Shown here in pieces: positions 16,742-27,871 of a stretch of DNA of 57,769 nt (position 1 is its first letter; every line of letters starts with the position of its first letter). Under the pieces are notes generated by a model. That model did not search any database. It was not told the DNA's origin and worked only from the letters and a program-made list of their open reading frames with translations. The position numbers and the translations under genes are program-made. This DNA is from Winogradskyella sp. (GTDB lineage: Bacteria; Bacteroidota; Bacteroidia; Flavobacteriales; Flavobacteriaceae): assembly GCA_028383925.1 (NCBI GenBank), contig JAOEWO010000013.1:1-57769 (forward strand), given 5' to 3'.

Positions 16742-18075
16742 TTTCCTTGATGCTCTTTAACCCTAGGAATAGTTAACAATTTAGTTTGACGACCATTCAC
16801 ATATTTAAATCCGTCTTCTCCCCAAAAACCAGCTTCTTCGAGCATAATTCTGATATCACGTTTCCATTCCGGAATAGTTACTGTTGTATTTAACTCAATA
16901 GCGTAAACTGTATTTACATGTAATGGATAATCACCTGTAATAGGAACTCCTCCTTGAGAATCCCACATACCTAATGTTGTACCAGATGAGTGACCATAAG
17001 TTCCCAAAGGATGCGTATAAATTGAAGGTCTTAAGCCTTCAGCCTTTGATTCACTTAATGATTCAGCTAACACTTCATTTCCTGTTTTACCAGTTTCAAA
17101 ATTAGAGGTAAATATATCTTGTACACGATTGCCATCTTTAAGCGCATCTACTAAAAATTTTGGTGGTTTGGTTTCATTCGGTTTTAAAACATAGGCTAAT
17201 TCTTGGCAGTCTGTATTCAATCTTAAATAGGTAATACCAAAATCGCAATGCACCAAATCACCAGGAAGAATAACCATATTTTCGGGGCGATCTGAAAATG
17301 CATATAAATGATTGCCTAAAACTTCAGCAGTACGCTGCACATCTACCGTGGGGTGAAACCATGTTTCTAAACCCAAATCCGTCACTTTATCGCGCATCCA
17401 CCACTCGACGTCTGTGGTTGTGGTAATTCCTGCTGTAATTACTTTTTCTGAAAACGCTTCGGCAATAATATTATGTGTGATATCTACGAGTTGGTTATAA
17501 ATGACCATTTCGGTTTTGGTACGTGTTTCAATCCACCCAATAGCTAATTGTTCTGCGGACTTAACATTAGCCTTAAATTGTTTTGGTAAATAAGACATAA
17601 AGGCGTCATAATCGGTTTTTACCAAGCCATCACAAATATTAAAACTATCTGAATAATTTAAACCAATCGCTTTAGGTTTTCGATCTTCTATAATTTGCAT
17701 TAAGGCTTTCCATTGGTTTGGTTCTTTATCTTTGTTCCAAGCTGAAACAATATTTTCGCCAAAATTATAACGTGCCACAGCTAGTTTTTCAATCGTGTTT
17801 TTTTCTTTATCTCTATAAAAGACTAAAATAGTACGACGCCTTGCATTTAACCAAGTAGCAGGCAACATCGTTTTTAAAATGGGATCTTCATTATACTCGC
17901 GCGAAATAAGAATCCACATATCAAAACCAGTATCATCCATTAGTTTTGGTAGTAGGTTATTAAATCTGTCTTTTAAAATCTGATCTACAACCTCAGCTCT
18001 TTGTTTTTCGGGAAGAATTTGTTGTGCTTGTAATTGAAAGGAGATAAAAACGAGCAAGAGTAAGATACGTGTCAT
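16738..18075 (-). CDS. M24-family metallopeptidase, exported
   Basis: 445 residues. A signal peptide (MTRILLLLVFISFQLQAQQ) directs export. The C-terminal pita-bread domain keeps the dinuclear metal ligands: Asp in HCDFGITYLRLNTD (two), His in YGHSSGTTLG, Glu in YAIELNTTV and Glu in IMLEEAGFW. It is related to Xaa-Pro aminopeptidases and creatinase-fold proteins. It is probably a periplasmic aminopeptidase, specificity undetermined. The N-terminal creatinase-like domain spans about residues 30-180. It is convergent with the MFS gene, with a short stop-stop overlap. Confidence 0.88.
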   Translation of the reverse strand: MTRILLLLVFISFQLQAQQILPEKQRAEVVDQILKDRFNNLLPKLMDDTGFDMWILISREYNEDPILKTMLPATWLNARRRTILVFYRDKEKNTIEKLAVARYNFGENIVSAWNKDKEPNQWKALMQIIEDRKPKAIGLNYSDSFNICDGLVKTDYDAFMSYLPKQFKANVKSAEQLAIGWIETRTKTEMVIYNQLVDITHNIIAEAFSEKVITAGITTTTDVEWWMRDKVTDLGLETWFHPTVDVQRTAEVLGNHLYAFSDRPENMVILPGDLVHCDFGITYLRLNTDCQELAYVLKPNETKPPKFLVDALKDGNRVQDIFTSNFETGKTGNEVLAESLSESKAEGLRPSIYTHPLGTYGHSSGTTLGMWDSQGGVPITGDYPLHVNTVYAIELNTTVTIPEWKRDIRIMLEEAGFWGEDGFKYVNGRQTKLLTIPRVKEHQGN

Positions 18076-18116
18076 AACTTATTTTTTTTGAATTACTAAA
18101 ATACCAAAATATTAGG

Positions 18117-18144
18117 CAAAAAAAAAGAGCGCTAAAAAGCGCTC
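18117..18144 (-). terminator. Rho-independent terminator
   Basis: Perfect seven-base stem GAGCGCT/AGCGCTC with an AAAA loop, followed on the minus strand by a run of eight or more T. It terminates the 60-aa gene that stops at 18171. Confidence 0.9.
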
Positions 18145-18170
18145 AATATTTTTTAAAATATAGTTGTAGA

Positions 18171-18353
18171 CTAGTGTGTCGCATTTTCGCGCTTAGCTTT
18201 CTTTTCTTCTTTTATTTCTTTTAAACGCTCTATTGCAGAACCTGTAACCCAATAAGGAATTACAAACGTTAAAAGAAAAATCATTAACCAAAAACCGATA
18301 GTTAATATGGTTAAAAACGCTAAGAATCCTAAATATTGATCAAACTCGAACAT
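18171..18353 (-). CDS. Small membrane protein, 60 aa
   Basis: One long or two short hydrophobic helices (YLGFLAFLTILTIGFWLMIF and following LLTFVIPYW), then a highly charged cytosolic tail (RLKEIKEEKKAKRENATH). It lies between the kinase-like gene and a strong terminator on the same strand. The family is not recognised. It may assist a membrane complex, as many such short proteins do, but nothing specific is visible. Confidence 0.7.
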   Translation of the reverse strand: MFEFDQYLGFLAFLTILTIGFWLMIFLLTFVIPYWVTGSAIERLKEIKEEKKAKRENATH

Positions 18354-18467
18354 AATCTCTTTAATTTTTCTTTATTAAAGTACAAAGATATAACCATTTA
18401 ATAAATTTTACAATAGCTAGATATAGATTTATTAACAGCTTATTAAAAACTTAAGGCTATTTTTTTG

Positions 18468-19328
18468 TTATAGGTTATTAATGTGGTAACTAACTAAGCC
18501 CTCAATAGGTCTTCTCTCAAAATTACCAACAGTATAACCAAATTCTTTTGCTACTTCTTTAATTTCATCTTGAGCAAAATAGGCTATTGAACCAGCAAAA
18601 TGCACCGGACATGTTTTTAATTCTTCTTTAAATTGCATAATCATATTTTCTGAAAATACACGAATACCATCCTTTATGACATTCTTTATATAATCTGAAT
18701 CTTTGTTTATAAACATAAACTCTGCATGGGTCGCTAAATAAGCGCTTGGATTTGCTTGCTTGTATAAGTTATACTTTATAAAATCTGAATCTAAGTTATG
18801 TTTATGTGCAAAAGCTACTTTTATCGTGTCTGGCATTTTATTAAAATAGTAATCTCTAATAAGTTGTTTACCAAAGTAATTACCACTCGCATCATCCATT
18901 AATGTATAACCAAGACTATCTACACGTTGGTGTAAATTTTTACCATCAAAATAACTACAATTAGAGCCTGTACCTAAAATACACACTACCGCAGATTCAT
19001 CATTTTTATTTATACATGCCCTTACAGCTGCATAAGTATCTTCTCTAACCTCAACAATAGCCTTAGGGAAATAAGATTGTAAAATGGATTGTAATAAAAG
19101 CGTTGGTTTTTCTGTACCGCAACCAGCACCATAGAAAAATATATGAGTAACCTCATTAGCAAGCGCCATTAGCTCTTTGCTCTTTCTTATTGTTTTACGT
19201 AGCTTTTTTTCAACAATAATTGCAGGATTTAAACCTTTAGTTCTAATCTTATCTGCTGCTTTTTCGCCATTACTAGTAATCGCTATCCAATCGCACTTTG
19301 TTGAGCCACCATCTGTAATTAAAATCAT
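18468..19328 (-). CDS. N-acetylglucosamine kinase-like (BadF/BadG/BcrA family)
   Basis: 286 residues of the ASKHA fold. The phosphate-1 loop is ILITDGGSTKCDW at the N-terminus, the phosphate-2/adenosine region is VVCILGTGSNCSYFDG, and VDSLGYTLMDDASGNYFGKQ carries the sugar-kinase loop. This matches the short flavobacterial BadF/BadG/BcrA/BcrD ATPases annotated as N-acetylglucosamine kinases. The likely reaction is ATP-dependent phosphorylation of an amino sugar in cell-wall recycling. It lies downstream of gapA but is separated from it by a strong terminator. Confidence 0.85.
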   Translation of the reverse strand: MILITDGGSTKCDWIAITSNGEKAADKIRTKGLNPAIIVEKKLRKTIRKSKELMALANEVTHIFFYGAGCGTEKPTLLLQSILQSYFPKAIVEVREDTYAAVRACINKNDESAVVCILGTGSNCSYFDGKNLHQRVDSLGYTLMDDASGNYFGKQLIRDYYFNKMPDTIKVAFAHKHNLDSDFIKYNLYKQANPSAYLATHAEFMFINKDSDYIKNVIKDGIRVFSENMIMQFKEELKTCPVHFAGSIAYFAQDEIKEVAKEFGYTVGNFERRPIEGLVSYHINNL

Positions 19329-19340
19329 ATTTAATATTAT

Positions 19341-19384
19341 AAAAAAATCCGTAGAAAATGAAAATTCATAACCCTACGGATTTT
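19341..19384 (-). terminator. Terminator of the pfkA-gapA operon
   Basis: An eleven-base perfect stem (AAAATCCGTAG with CTACGGATTTT) with a 19-base loop, followed by seven T on the minus strand, 22 bases after the gapA stop. Confidence 0.88.
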
Positions 19385-19405
19385 GACAATTACTATTATT
19401 TAAGA

Positions 19406-20413
<1,008 letters not shown>

Positions 20414-20438
20414 CTATTAATTAATTTTTCTTTTATTG

Positions 20439-21425
20439 TTAAACTGACATTATATCTGAAACTCTAAGGAGTTCCATATTAATTTTCGACTTTCCTTTTA
20501 CGGCCTGATCAAATGGTGTTAAATCTATAATATCATTTTTAAGACCAACCATAAAGTTACTTTGTCCTTCTAGAAGACTTTCTACAGCTTTAACACCCAT
20601 TCTACTTGCTAAAACTCTATCAAAACAAGATGGAGAACCACCACGTTGTAAATGACCAAGGACCGAAACTCTTACTTCGTACTCAGACATATTTTCGTCT
20701 ACATAATCTTTTAGTTCAAAAACACTTTTACCTATTTTATCTCCTTCGGCTACCACGACAATACTAGATGATTTACCCGATTGTTTACTACGCCTTAACG
20801 ACTCTAATAAACGATCTAAACCTAAGTCTTCTTCTGGTATAAGTATTTCTTCTGCACCAGCGCCAATACCTACGTTTAGCGCAATATGACCAACATCGCG
20901 ACCCATAACTTCTATAAAGAATAAGCGGTTATGCGAACTTGCAGTATCTCTAATTTTATCAATAACCTCAACAACTGTATTAAGGGCTGTATCGTAACCT
21001 AATGTATGTGTTGTACCAAAAATGTCATTATCTATAGTGCCAGGAATACCCATCACTGGAAAGTTATATTCTTGATTAAAAATCATAGCACCTGTAAAAC
21101 TACCATCACCACCAATAACAACAAAAGCCTCGATACCAGCTTTTAATAACTGCTCGTGTGCTTTAGCTCTGCCTTCTTTTGTTCTAAATGCCTCAGATCT
21201 TGCTGTTTTTAAAATAGTACCACCTTTGTTAATAATACCTTTAACACTACGTGCATCCATTTTAACGAAGTCACCTTCTATCATCCCTTCATAACCACGG
21301 TAAATACCATAACATTCTATATTATGATAAGCACAAGCTCTAACCACCGATCTAATAGCAGCGTTCATACCTGGAGCATCTCCACCAGACGTCATTACTC
21401 CTATTTTTTTAATTGTATCAGACAT
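20439..21425 (-). CDS. pfkA: ATP-dependent 6-phosphofructokinase
   Basis: 328 residues, bacterial PfkA length. The N-terminal ATP loop is GVMTSGGDAPGMNAAIR, GGDGSFTGA binds ATP/Mg, GTIDNDI carries the catalytic Asp, and VLGHLQRGGSP contributes to the effector/substrate site. GGDGS (Gly after GGD) is the ATP-using rather than the pyrophosphate-using signature. It commits fructose-6-phosphate to glycolysis and is first in the operon with gapA. Confidence 0.95.
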   Translation of the reverse strand: MSDTIKKIGVMTSGGDAPGMNAAIRSVVRACAYHNIECYGIYRGYEGMIEGDFVKMDARSVKGIINKGGTILKTARSEAFRTKEGRAKAHEQLLKAGIEAFVVIGGDGSFTGAMIFNQEYNFPVMGIPGTIDNDIFGTTHTLGYDTALNTVVEVIDKIRDTASSHNRLFFIEVMGRDVGHIALNVGIGAGAEEILIPEEDLGLDRLLESLRRSKQSGKSSSIVVVAEGDKIGKSVFELKDYVDENMSEYEVRVSVLGHLQRGGSPSCFDRVLASRMGVKAVESLLEGQSNFMVGLKNDIIDLTPFDQAVKGKSKINMELLRVSDIMSV

Positions 21426-21466
21426 TTATGTTATTTGTTTACAGTAAATTTAAGAAACAATGTAAA

Positions 21467-21499
21467 CAAAAAAGTGACTATTCACATAAAATAATCACT
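21467..21499 (-). terminator. Terminator of the TamB gene
   Basis: On the minus strand, a ten-base stem (AGTGATTATT with AATAGTCACT, one G-T pair) and a seven-base loop, followed by six T. It lies between the TamB stop and the pfkA start. Confidence 0.82.
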
Positions 21500-21556
21500 G
21501 GTACAAAAACTCAAACGTTTTCGTTAATAAGTATTTGACTAAACATTTAATAATTG

Positions 21557-24500
21557 CTAGTCTTGAGACTTTGTTTTGGTTTTTTGGGTTTTCATTTCAA
21601 TAAAATCTGGCATCATTTTTAAATCGTTGTCATCTTCCTTTTCTTCTTTTTCTTTAGCTTTTTTATCTTTTCTATTCTTCCCAGAAAAAATAATTTCTAA
21701 CAACTCTTTAAAAGTGTCGAATTCTACATTATAGGATAAACCAACACCTTGTGTAAAACCTATTTCTTCGCCAAAATTTCTTATGGTGTTTTCTCGATTA
21801 AAAACTTTAGCCCTTAGTGTACCGTCTTCATTTAATAACCAATCTATTTGCACATCACCTGTTATTGTAGTTTGTTGCGCACTCCCAAATGGTACACCAA
21901 CCTTACCATTTACTAAAATTTTGTCGCTAATTTTTGTTTGAAGTGTAACACCTAAGCGATTATTGGTCTGCAACTCTGGTGTGTCTTGTCCTAGCTCAAA
22001 ATCGAAACCTACATCTAAATTACCATTACTACCACCAAACAGATTATTAATCATACCCGATAATCTTTCTGAAATAGTACCTGTAAAGTTAGCGCCTCTC
22101 ACACCACTAGAAAACCCACCCGTTGCTAAAAATATTAAAGCTTGGTTTTCTCTATCTTCTTTGGAAGCTAAACGGTAGTCTAACTCAGATTTTACCGCAG
22201 AACTCACTCCAGGAAATCTAAAGTTAAATTGAGGTATAGGCTGCTCTAACTGCCCTGTTAAATCTATTTCTACTTCTACATCTATAGACTGGCTAATAGG
22301 ATTATCTAAGAGTACAGAAGGGTTTGCTGTACCTTCATAAATGGCTTTTAAGTTAATAGCGGCTTTCATTGGGTCGCCTTCCCATTCTATTTTACTACCA
22401 CGCTCTACATTAAATTTCTTTTCTACAATACCACCAAATTTAAAATTGTAAAACCCTTCATACACCACAAAATCTCCCCACATATTAAATGTACCGTTGG
22501 TGTTAATTTCAAATTTTAAATTGCCTTCGCCTTTACCTTTAATTGTACTACCAGCTTCTTTGTCTATTACAATTTCTATGGTCGCATTTTGCTTTACTAA
22601 TAAGTCGAAATTTAGCTCTAAACCTTTAACCTGTATTTGTTCTTGAATTTCACCATTTACCCGTGCTAATTTTTCTTCTGGACTTAAAAAATGTATAAAC
22701 GAGTTATCGCCAAAATTTTCAGAATCGTTTAATGGTATATTAAACACTGTACCGTCTGCAGTGCTCCCATCAAAATCTATAACCAACTGGTCTGTTGGAC
22801 CTTTTATTTGGGCAGTACCACTAACAAAACCGTTTCCGTAGTATAATGCATCATCTGATGCCTCTGTATTTAGTACTAATAATCGGTCTGTTGTTAAATC
22901 TAATCCAAGTTTCCAATCTGAAAAATTATTATGCTCTATATAACCATTTAAATTTCCTTGAGAGAAAAATTTAGAATCTGTCATAGCGACATTATTAAAG
23001 ACAAAACGTTGATTTTTTAAAGTGACTTTAGAATCAAAATCGAAACCATAATCTACATTTAAATAAGGTATAGAAAGACCTGCTCTGTCTAAAAATAATT
23101 CACCATCTATATTAGGCTTTCTTAGACTACCTGTTACTTTAGCATTACCAGACACTAAGCCTCTTATGTTATTAATAACACCTTCGCCTAAAGGATTTAG
23201 AGGGTCTAGTAAAAATTCTTCAAAATCTATATTAAGATTAATCGTTGGGTTTTTCTCTGCTACGTCTATAGTTCCGTTTGCTGCTAATGCTGTTAAATTA
23301 TCATTTACTAAAGTTACATTTACCTTATAATTAGTAATAGAATTATTGCCTTCAATTTTAGCGGATAACTCACCTAAATCATAATCGTTTACAAATAAAT
23401 TGCTAACCACCACATCTGATTTTGGTAAATACACACCATTAGTCTGAAGTAAATCTAACTTTCCGTTTACCACGCCCTTTAAATCTAAACTATCTATACG
23501 TGGTGTAATTTTTACAAGCTGTACATCTCTAAAATCTACATTAATACTTTTATTTGAGGTACCTTCTACTAAACCTGATACTAATATTTCTTCATTACCT
23601 TGGTTAATCTTTATAGGAAAAACCTGAACGGACTGAAAATCTCTATCAAAACGTATTTTATTAAGTGTGTCCTTTTTAGAATTAACTAACCAATCGTAAC
23701 CCTTAAATATAACGTCAGATTTTCTAAAACCTATAACAGACTTATTGGCCTCATCTATGGTATAAAAGAGATTAAGATCAAAATTATCTGTGTTATTTTC
23801 ACCTCCTTTAAATTCAGTTTTAATAAGTAAGGTATCTCTTTTAGTAACATTAATAAGTGTAAAATCTGAGGCATTATAAATACCTGCGCCAATACTATCT
23901 ATTTCTATAAAGGTGTTAAATAAAGGGTTGTTATTATTGACACTTACATTTATGTTGTTTGCAAAATAATCTTCAAACTTAATTTCTGGCGAGTTAAATC
24001 TAAGATTAAATCCTTTTTCATCAGTTTCTATTCTACCTTCTATAAATGTGTTTTTACCTAAGGTTAAATCTTTAAAAAATACAGCTGCAATTTTAGAATA
24101 AATATTGAATTTAAAATTAATGTATTGGTCGCCATCAACATCATTTGGCACATAATTGGTATAAATACTGCCTATAGAATTTTCTACAAGTTTTAAAATG
24201 TCTTTAGTTTGAAATTTACCAGAAACTGTCCCATTTATAATATCTGGTGAATTAACTGTAATATTTCGTTCTCCCTTTTTAAAGGATGAAACAATCTCAA
24301 AATCTTGAAAATTATAATTACTATCTTGGTTTTTATAGTTTGTGTTTTTAATATTTATAGACCCACTAACATCATCATAATTAGAGCCTTTTGCCGTCAT
24401 GGTAACCAATCCTTTAAACTCAGAGATACTGTCTCTAGTTATAAAATTAAGTCTCCTTAAATTAGCATAACCAACATTGGCTTTAAAGTCAAAGGTGTTT

Positions 24501-25972
24501 ATCACTTTAGAAAAATCCACTAAACCGTTAAAGTCTATTTTTAGATTAGGATCGTTTGCTTTAAGAAAACCGTTAAAAATTTTATTACCTAAATCACCCG
24601 AAACATTTATATCTTTATAAGTGTACCCATTATAATCTAAAGTAAAAACTTCACCTTTAACATCGGTTCTTAAATTACCGAGTGTAAAACCTTTTCCATC
24701 TACATCTATATTTGCCGATACGGTTTTAACCTGTGGATCGTTGATTAGCGTACCCAAATCAAAATCAACAAATACAACATTACCAATATAATTTGCATTA
24801 TCAATATCGTCAATATTAGTTAATTCTAAATCTGAATTTATTAACCCTAAATCGGTATCTATTCTAATTTTAGCAGCAATACGTTTTGCAGTGATGTACG
24901 AGTTACCTATTATTCTAAAATTACCAACTTTAGAAAACACGGTTGGTATAGAACTACCTAAAATATTTGGAAGCAGGGCTGTTAAGTCGTTGTAGTTAGA
25001 GGCTAAATTTTTAAATTCTCCTTCTAAAGCAAAACTATCTTCTGCATTACTAAATAGGTTTTTAAAAGTAATGTCACCAATTATTTTAGTGTTTCTAGAC
25101 GTGCTTACATTAAGGTTTGTAGCCACTAAGTTGTTTAATGTACCTGATAAATCAGTATTAAGTCTTGCTTTTTGGTTAACACCAAATTCGTCAAAAAATA
25201 CATTAAGTTCTGTAAGTGATACTTCAGAATCTTTAAAAGATGCAATAACATTAACTTTATCTGTAAAAAACTTTAAATCTTCTCTCTTATAATTAAAACG
25301 TAAATCACCTTTTAATTCTGAAGCTTCAGTTTTAATATTTAAGTCACCAAAATTTATGTGGTCTAGAGCATATTCAAAATTTGCTGTTAAGTTTTTAACG
25401 GCAATACCTCTGCTATCTGTAAAACTAAACTTGTTAATACGTGCGTTAACCTCAGGCCCATTTATTAAAAAATTGGTTGTATTGGCGTTTAGGTCGGTAA
25501 ATTCGAAAATTTGAGGAGTTTCTTTGTTCTCATCAATAAGTCTAAATGTACCATCTTCAATAGACACATCGCTAGACGAAAATAAAAATTCACTCGGTCC
25601 TACTCTTGGGTTATCATCATCGAACTTGGCTACAAATACATCTAAATTTGTATCGGTCTCCCCATTGTATGTTTTAAGATTAAATACCACATTTTGTATA
25701 TCTATATCACCAAAGTTAAGTTTACTATTATACAAGTTTCTAAAACTAATAATTGAGCTATTTAACTCACCAATACCAATAAGCGTGTCTTTTTTATAAT
25801 CACGAATAAGAATTTCTTTTAGTTCTATATCTCCATTAAGCTGCAAACCAACTTTACCGATATTAATATCAGTTTTAAAATCTTCATTTAACCAGTCTGT
25901 TGCATACTTACCAAGTTTGGTCTGTACTGCAGGAATAGAGAGCACCAAAAACAAAATAAGAAAGAGCAGCAA
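21557..25972 (-). CDS. tamB: Translocation and assembly module protein TamB
   Basis: A 1471-residue TamB/YhdP-type lipid-bridge protein. An N-terminal membrane anchor (LLLFLILFLVLSIPAV) is followed by over a thousand residues of repetitive beta-strands alternating hydrophobic and polar residues, then the conserved C-terminal domain (about 1040-1420, with YEGFYNFKFGGIVEKKF and RLASKEDRENQALIFLATGG). The C-terminus is highly charged. It is implicated in phospholipid transport to, and assembly of, the outer membrane. Start is uncertain: the first canonical codon is a TTG inside the anchor helix, while the open frame continues upstream with a sensible basic N-terminus but no ATG, GTG or TTG. It is divergent from tsaD. 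Confidence 0.9.
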   Translation of the reverse strand: MLLFLILFLVLSIPAVQTKLGKYATDWLNEDFKTDINIGKVGLQLNGDIELKEILIRDYKKDTLIGIGELNSSIISFRNLYNSKLNFGDIDIQNVVFNLKTYNGETDTNLDVFVAKFDDDNPRVGPSEFLFSSSDVSIEDGTFRLIDENKETPQIFEFTDLNANTTNFLINGPEVNARINKFSFTDSRGIAVKNLTANFEYALDHINFGDLNIKTEASELKGDLRFNYKREDLKFFTDKVNVIASFKDSEVSLTELNVFFDEFGVNQKARLNTDLSGTLNNLVATNLNVSTSRNTKIIGDITFKNLFSNAEDSFALEGEFKNLASNYNDLTALLPNILGSSIPTVFSKVGNFRIIGNSYITAKRIAAKIRIDTDLGLINSDLELTNIDDIDNANYIGNVVFVDFDLGTLINDPQVKTVSANIDVDGKGFTLGNLRTDVKGEVFTLDYNGYTYKDINVSGDLGNKIFNGFLKANDPNLKIDFNGLVDFSKVINTFDFKANVGYANLRRLNFITRDSISEFKGLVTMTAKGSNYDDVSGSINIKNTNYKNQDSNYNFQDFEIVSSFKKGERNITVNSPDIINGTVSGKFQTKDILKLVENSIGSIYTNYVPNDVDGDQYINFKFNIYSKIAAVFFKDLTLGKNTFIEGRIETDEKGFNLRFNSPEIKFEDYFANNINVSVNNNNPLFNTFIEIDSIGAGIYNASDFTLINVTKRDTLLIKTEFKGGENNTDNFDLNLFYTIDEANKSVIGFRKSDVIFKGYDWLVNSKKDTLNKIRFDRDFQSVQVFPIKINQGNEEILVSGLVEGTSNKSINVDFRDVQLVKITPRIDSLDLKGVVNGKLDLLQTNGVYLPKSDVVVSNLFVNDYDLGELSAKIEGNNSITNYKVNVTLVNDNLTALAANGTIDVAEKNPTINLNIDFEEFLLDPLNPLGEGVINNIRGLVSGNAKVTGSLRKPNIDGELFLDRAGLSIPYLNVDYGFDFDSKVTLKNQRFVFNNVAMTDSKFFSQGNLNGYIEHNNFSDWKLGLDLTTDRLLVLNTEASDDALYYGNGFVSGTAQIKGPTDQLVIDFDGSTADGTVFNIPLNDSENFGDNSFIHFLSPEEKLARVNGEIQEQIQVKGLELNFDLLVKQNATIEIVIDKEAGSTIKGKGEGNLKFEINTNGTFNMWGDFVVYEGFYNFKFGGIVEKKFNVERGSKIEWEGDPMKAAINLKAIYEGTANPSVLLDNPISQSIDVEVEIDLTGQLEQPIPQFNFRFPGVSSAVKSELDYRLASKEDRENQALIFLATGGFSSGVRGANFTGTISERLSGMINNLFGGSNGNLDVGFDFELGQDTPELQTNNRLGVTLQTKISDKILVNGKVGVPFGSAQQTTITGDVQIDWLLNEDGTLRAKVFNRENTIRNFGEEIGFTQGVGLSYNVEFDTFKELLEIIFSGKNRKDKKAKEKEEKEDDNDLKMMPDFIEMKTQKTKTKSQD

Positions 25973-26049
25973 TATAATCGCTGTAAGCTTACCTATTATT
26001 TTGAGTATCCGTTTGATAGAAATTATGTGTTTTAATAAATGAATTCTAC

Positions 26050-26057
26050 TACCTTTG
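26050..26057 (+). promoter_or_regulatory. -7 box TACCTTTG for tsaD
   Basis: Perfect TAnnTTTG match in the tamB-tsaD divergent region, 76 bases upstream of the tsaD ATG. Confidence 0.5.
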
Positions 26058-26133
26058 CCCTTACAATACGTTGTTAAGTATAGTATTAGACCATGATGGG
26101 TAAAATTAACAATTATTGTGCCTAATATCGACT

Positions 26134-27156
26134 ATGAAAAAAGAAAATATTTACATCCTTGGTATTGAGTCGTCGTGCGATGACACATCTGCGGCTGTAC
26201 TCTGTAACGACAAAGTTTTAAGTAATGTTGTAGCAGGCCAAGATATACATGCAGAATATGGTGGCGTGGTGCCAGAGTTAGCCTCTAGAGCACATCAACA
26301 AAACATAGTACCAGTAGTAGACCAAGCGCTAAAAAAAGCAGGTATTACAAAAGGTCAATTAAGTGCAGTTGCTTTTACCCGTGGCCCAGGTTTAATGGGA
26401 TCTTTATTAGTAGGCACCTCTTTTGCTAAATCTTTAGCTTATGGCTTAAACATTCCTTTAATAGATGTTAACCACATGCAAGGTCATATTTTAGCGCATT
26501 TTATTGCTGAAGAAAACTACGCCAAACCTCAATTTCCGTTTTTAGCTATGACCATTTCTGGTGGGCATACGCAAATCGTTAAGGTGTCTAATTATTTTGA
26601 CATGGAAGTGTTAGGTGAAACTATAGATGATGCTATTGGGGAGGCCTATGATAAAAGCGGAAAAGTATTAGGCTTAGGTTATCCTGCTGGGCCAGAAATA
26701 GACAGACGTGCTCAACTCGGAAACCCTAAAGCCTACAAATTTACCAAACCAAAAGTTAAAGGTCTTAATTTTAGCTTTTCAGGATTAAAAACATCTATTT
26801 TATACTTTGTACAACGCGAGGTAAAATCCAATCCTAATTTTATTGAAGAAAACCTAAATGACATATGTGCATCTATACAATACACCGTTATAGGTATAGT
26901 AATGGACAAACTTAAACTTGCAGTAAAACAAACTGGTATATCTCATATTGCTATTGGTGGTGGAGTATCTGCAAATAGCGGCATTAGAAATGCACTACAA
27001 GAAGCCAAACAAAAATTTGGATGGACGCCATACTTACCAAAACTAGAATACACCACAGATAATGCAGCAATGATAGCTATTGTTGGGTACTTAAAGTATC
27101 TAGAAAACGATTTTTCAGATTTTGATGTCATGGCAACTTCTCGATTAAAAATTTAA
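26134..27156 (+). CDS. tsaD: tRNA N6-adenosine threonylcarbamoyltransferase TsaD
   Basis: 340 residues from the ATG at 26134. An in-frame GTG at 26116 would add six residues that do not look conserved. Kae1/TsaD hallmarks: GIESSCDDTSAA at the start, the metal-binding HMQGHILAHF, and ISGGHTQIV. It transfers the threonylcarbamoyl group from TC-AMP to A37 of ANN-decoding tRNAs, together with TsaB and TsaE (not in the window). It heads a plus-strand run with rsmE eleven bases downstream. Confidence 0.95.
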   Translation: MKKENIYILGIESSCDDTSAAVLCNDKVLSNVVAGQDIHAEYGGVVPELASRAHQQNIVPVVDQALKKAGITKGQLSAVAFTRGPGLMGSLLVGTSFAKSLAYGLNIPLIDVNHMQGHILAHFIAEENYAKPQFPFLAMTISGGHTQIVKVSNYFDMEVLGETIDDAIGEAYDKSGKVLGLGYPAGPEIDRRAQLGNPKAYKFTKPKVKGLNFSFSGLKTSILYFVQREVKSNPNFIEENLNDICASIQYTVIGIVMDKLKLAVKQTGISHIAIGGGVSANSGIRNALQEAKQKFGWTPYLPKLEYTTDNAAMIAIVGYLKYLENDFSDFDVMATSRLKI

Positions 27157-27166
27157 AAAGAAATTA

Positions 27167-27871
27167 ATGCAATTATTCTACAGCCCTAATATCTCGGAAA
27201 ACGATACTAGCTTTAATTTTGATAAAGATGAAAGCCGACACATCGTAAAAGTACTGCGCAAAAATAGTGGTGACATCTTACACATTACCAATGGAAACGG
27301 CTGGCTATTTAAAGGAGAGTTAATTTTAGCTGGTATAAAAAATTGCGTTGTAAATATTACTACAAAGACCTTACAACCCAAGCCCAAATACCAATTACAT
27401 TTAGCTGTTGCACCAACAAAAATGAATGACCGTTACGAGTGGTTTTTAGAAAAAGCTACAGAAATAGGCATCACCTCTATTACACCAATTATATGCGACC
27501 ATAGCGAAAGAAAGATTGTAAAATTAGAACGTTTTGAGAAAATTATTCAGTCTGCAATGAAACAATCGTTACAATTTTACCTACCAAAACTAAACGAACC
27601 AATTGCATTTAAAGATTTTATAAATCAAGATTTTACAGCACAAAAGTACATTGCACATTGCGAAGATACCGACAGAAAAACATTAAAGTCGCAACTAAAA
27701 GCAGAAGATAACTACACAATATTAATTGGCCCAGAAGGAGATTTTAGCGTTAAAGAAATTAAAATGGCCTTGCAACACAAGTTTATTGCCGTAACTTTGG
27801 GTAACACGAGACTGCGAACAGAAACTGCTGCAATTGCCGCATGCCACTCGGTAGCGTTTGTAAATGAATAA
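27167..27871 (+). CDS. rsmE: 16S rRNA (uracil-1498-N3)-methyltransferase RsmE
   Basis: 234 residues. An N-terminal PUA-like domain (DESRHIVKVLRKNSGDILHI) is followed by a SPOUT knot with AVAPTKMNDRYEWFLEKATE, the SAM-binding GPEGDFSVKEI and the knot motif LGNTRLRTETAAIAA. It methylates U1498 of 16S rRNA. It sits between tsaD and the DUF4159 gene, whose start overlaps its last codons. Confidence 0.95.
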   Translation: MQLFYSPNISENDTSFNFDKDESRHIVKVLRKNSGDILHITNGNGWLFKGELILAGIKNCVVNITTKTLQPKPKYQLHLAVAPTKMNDRYEWFLEKATEIGITSITPIICDHSERKIVKLERFEKIIQSAMKQSLQFYLPKLNEPIAFKDFINQDFTAQKYIAHCEDTDRKTLKSQLKAEDNYTILIGPEGDFSVKEIKMALQHKFIAVTLGNTRLRTETAAIAACHSVAFVNE

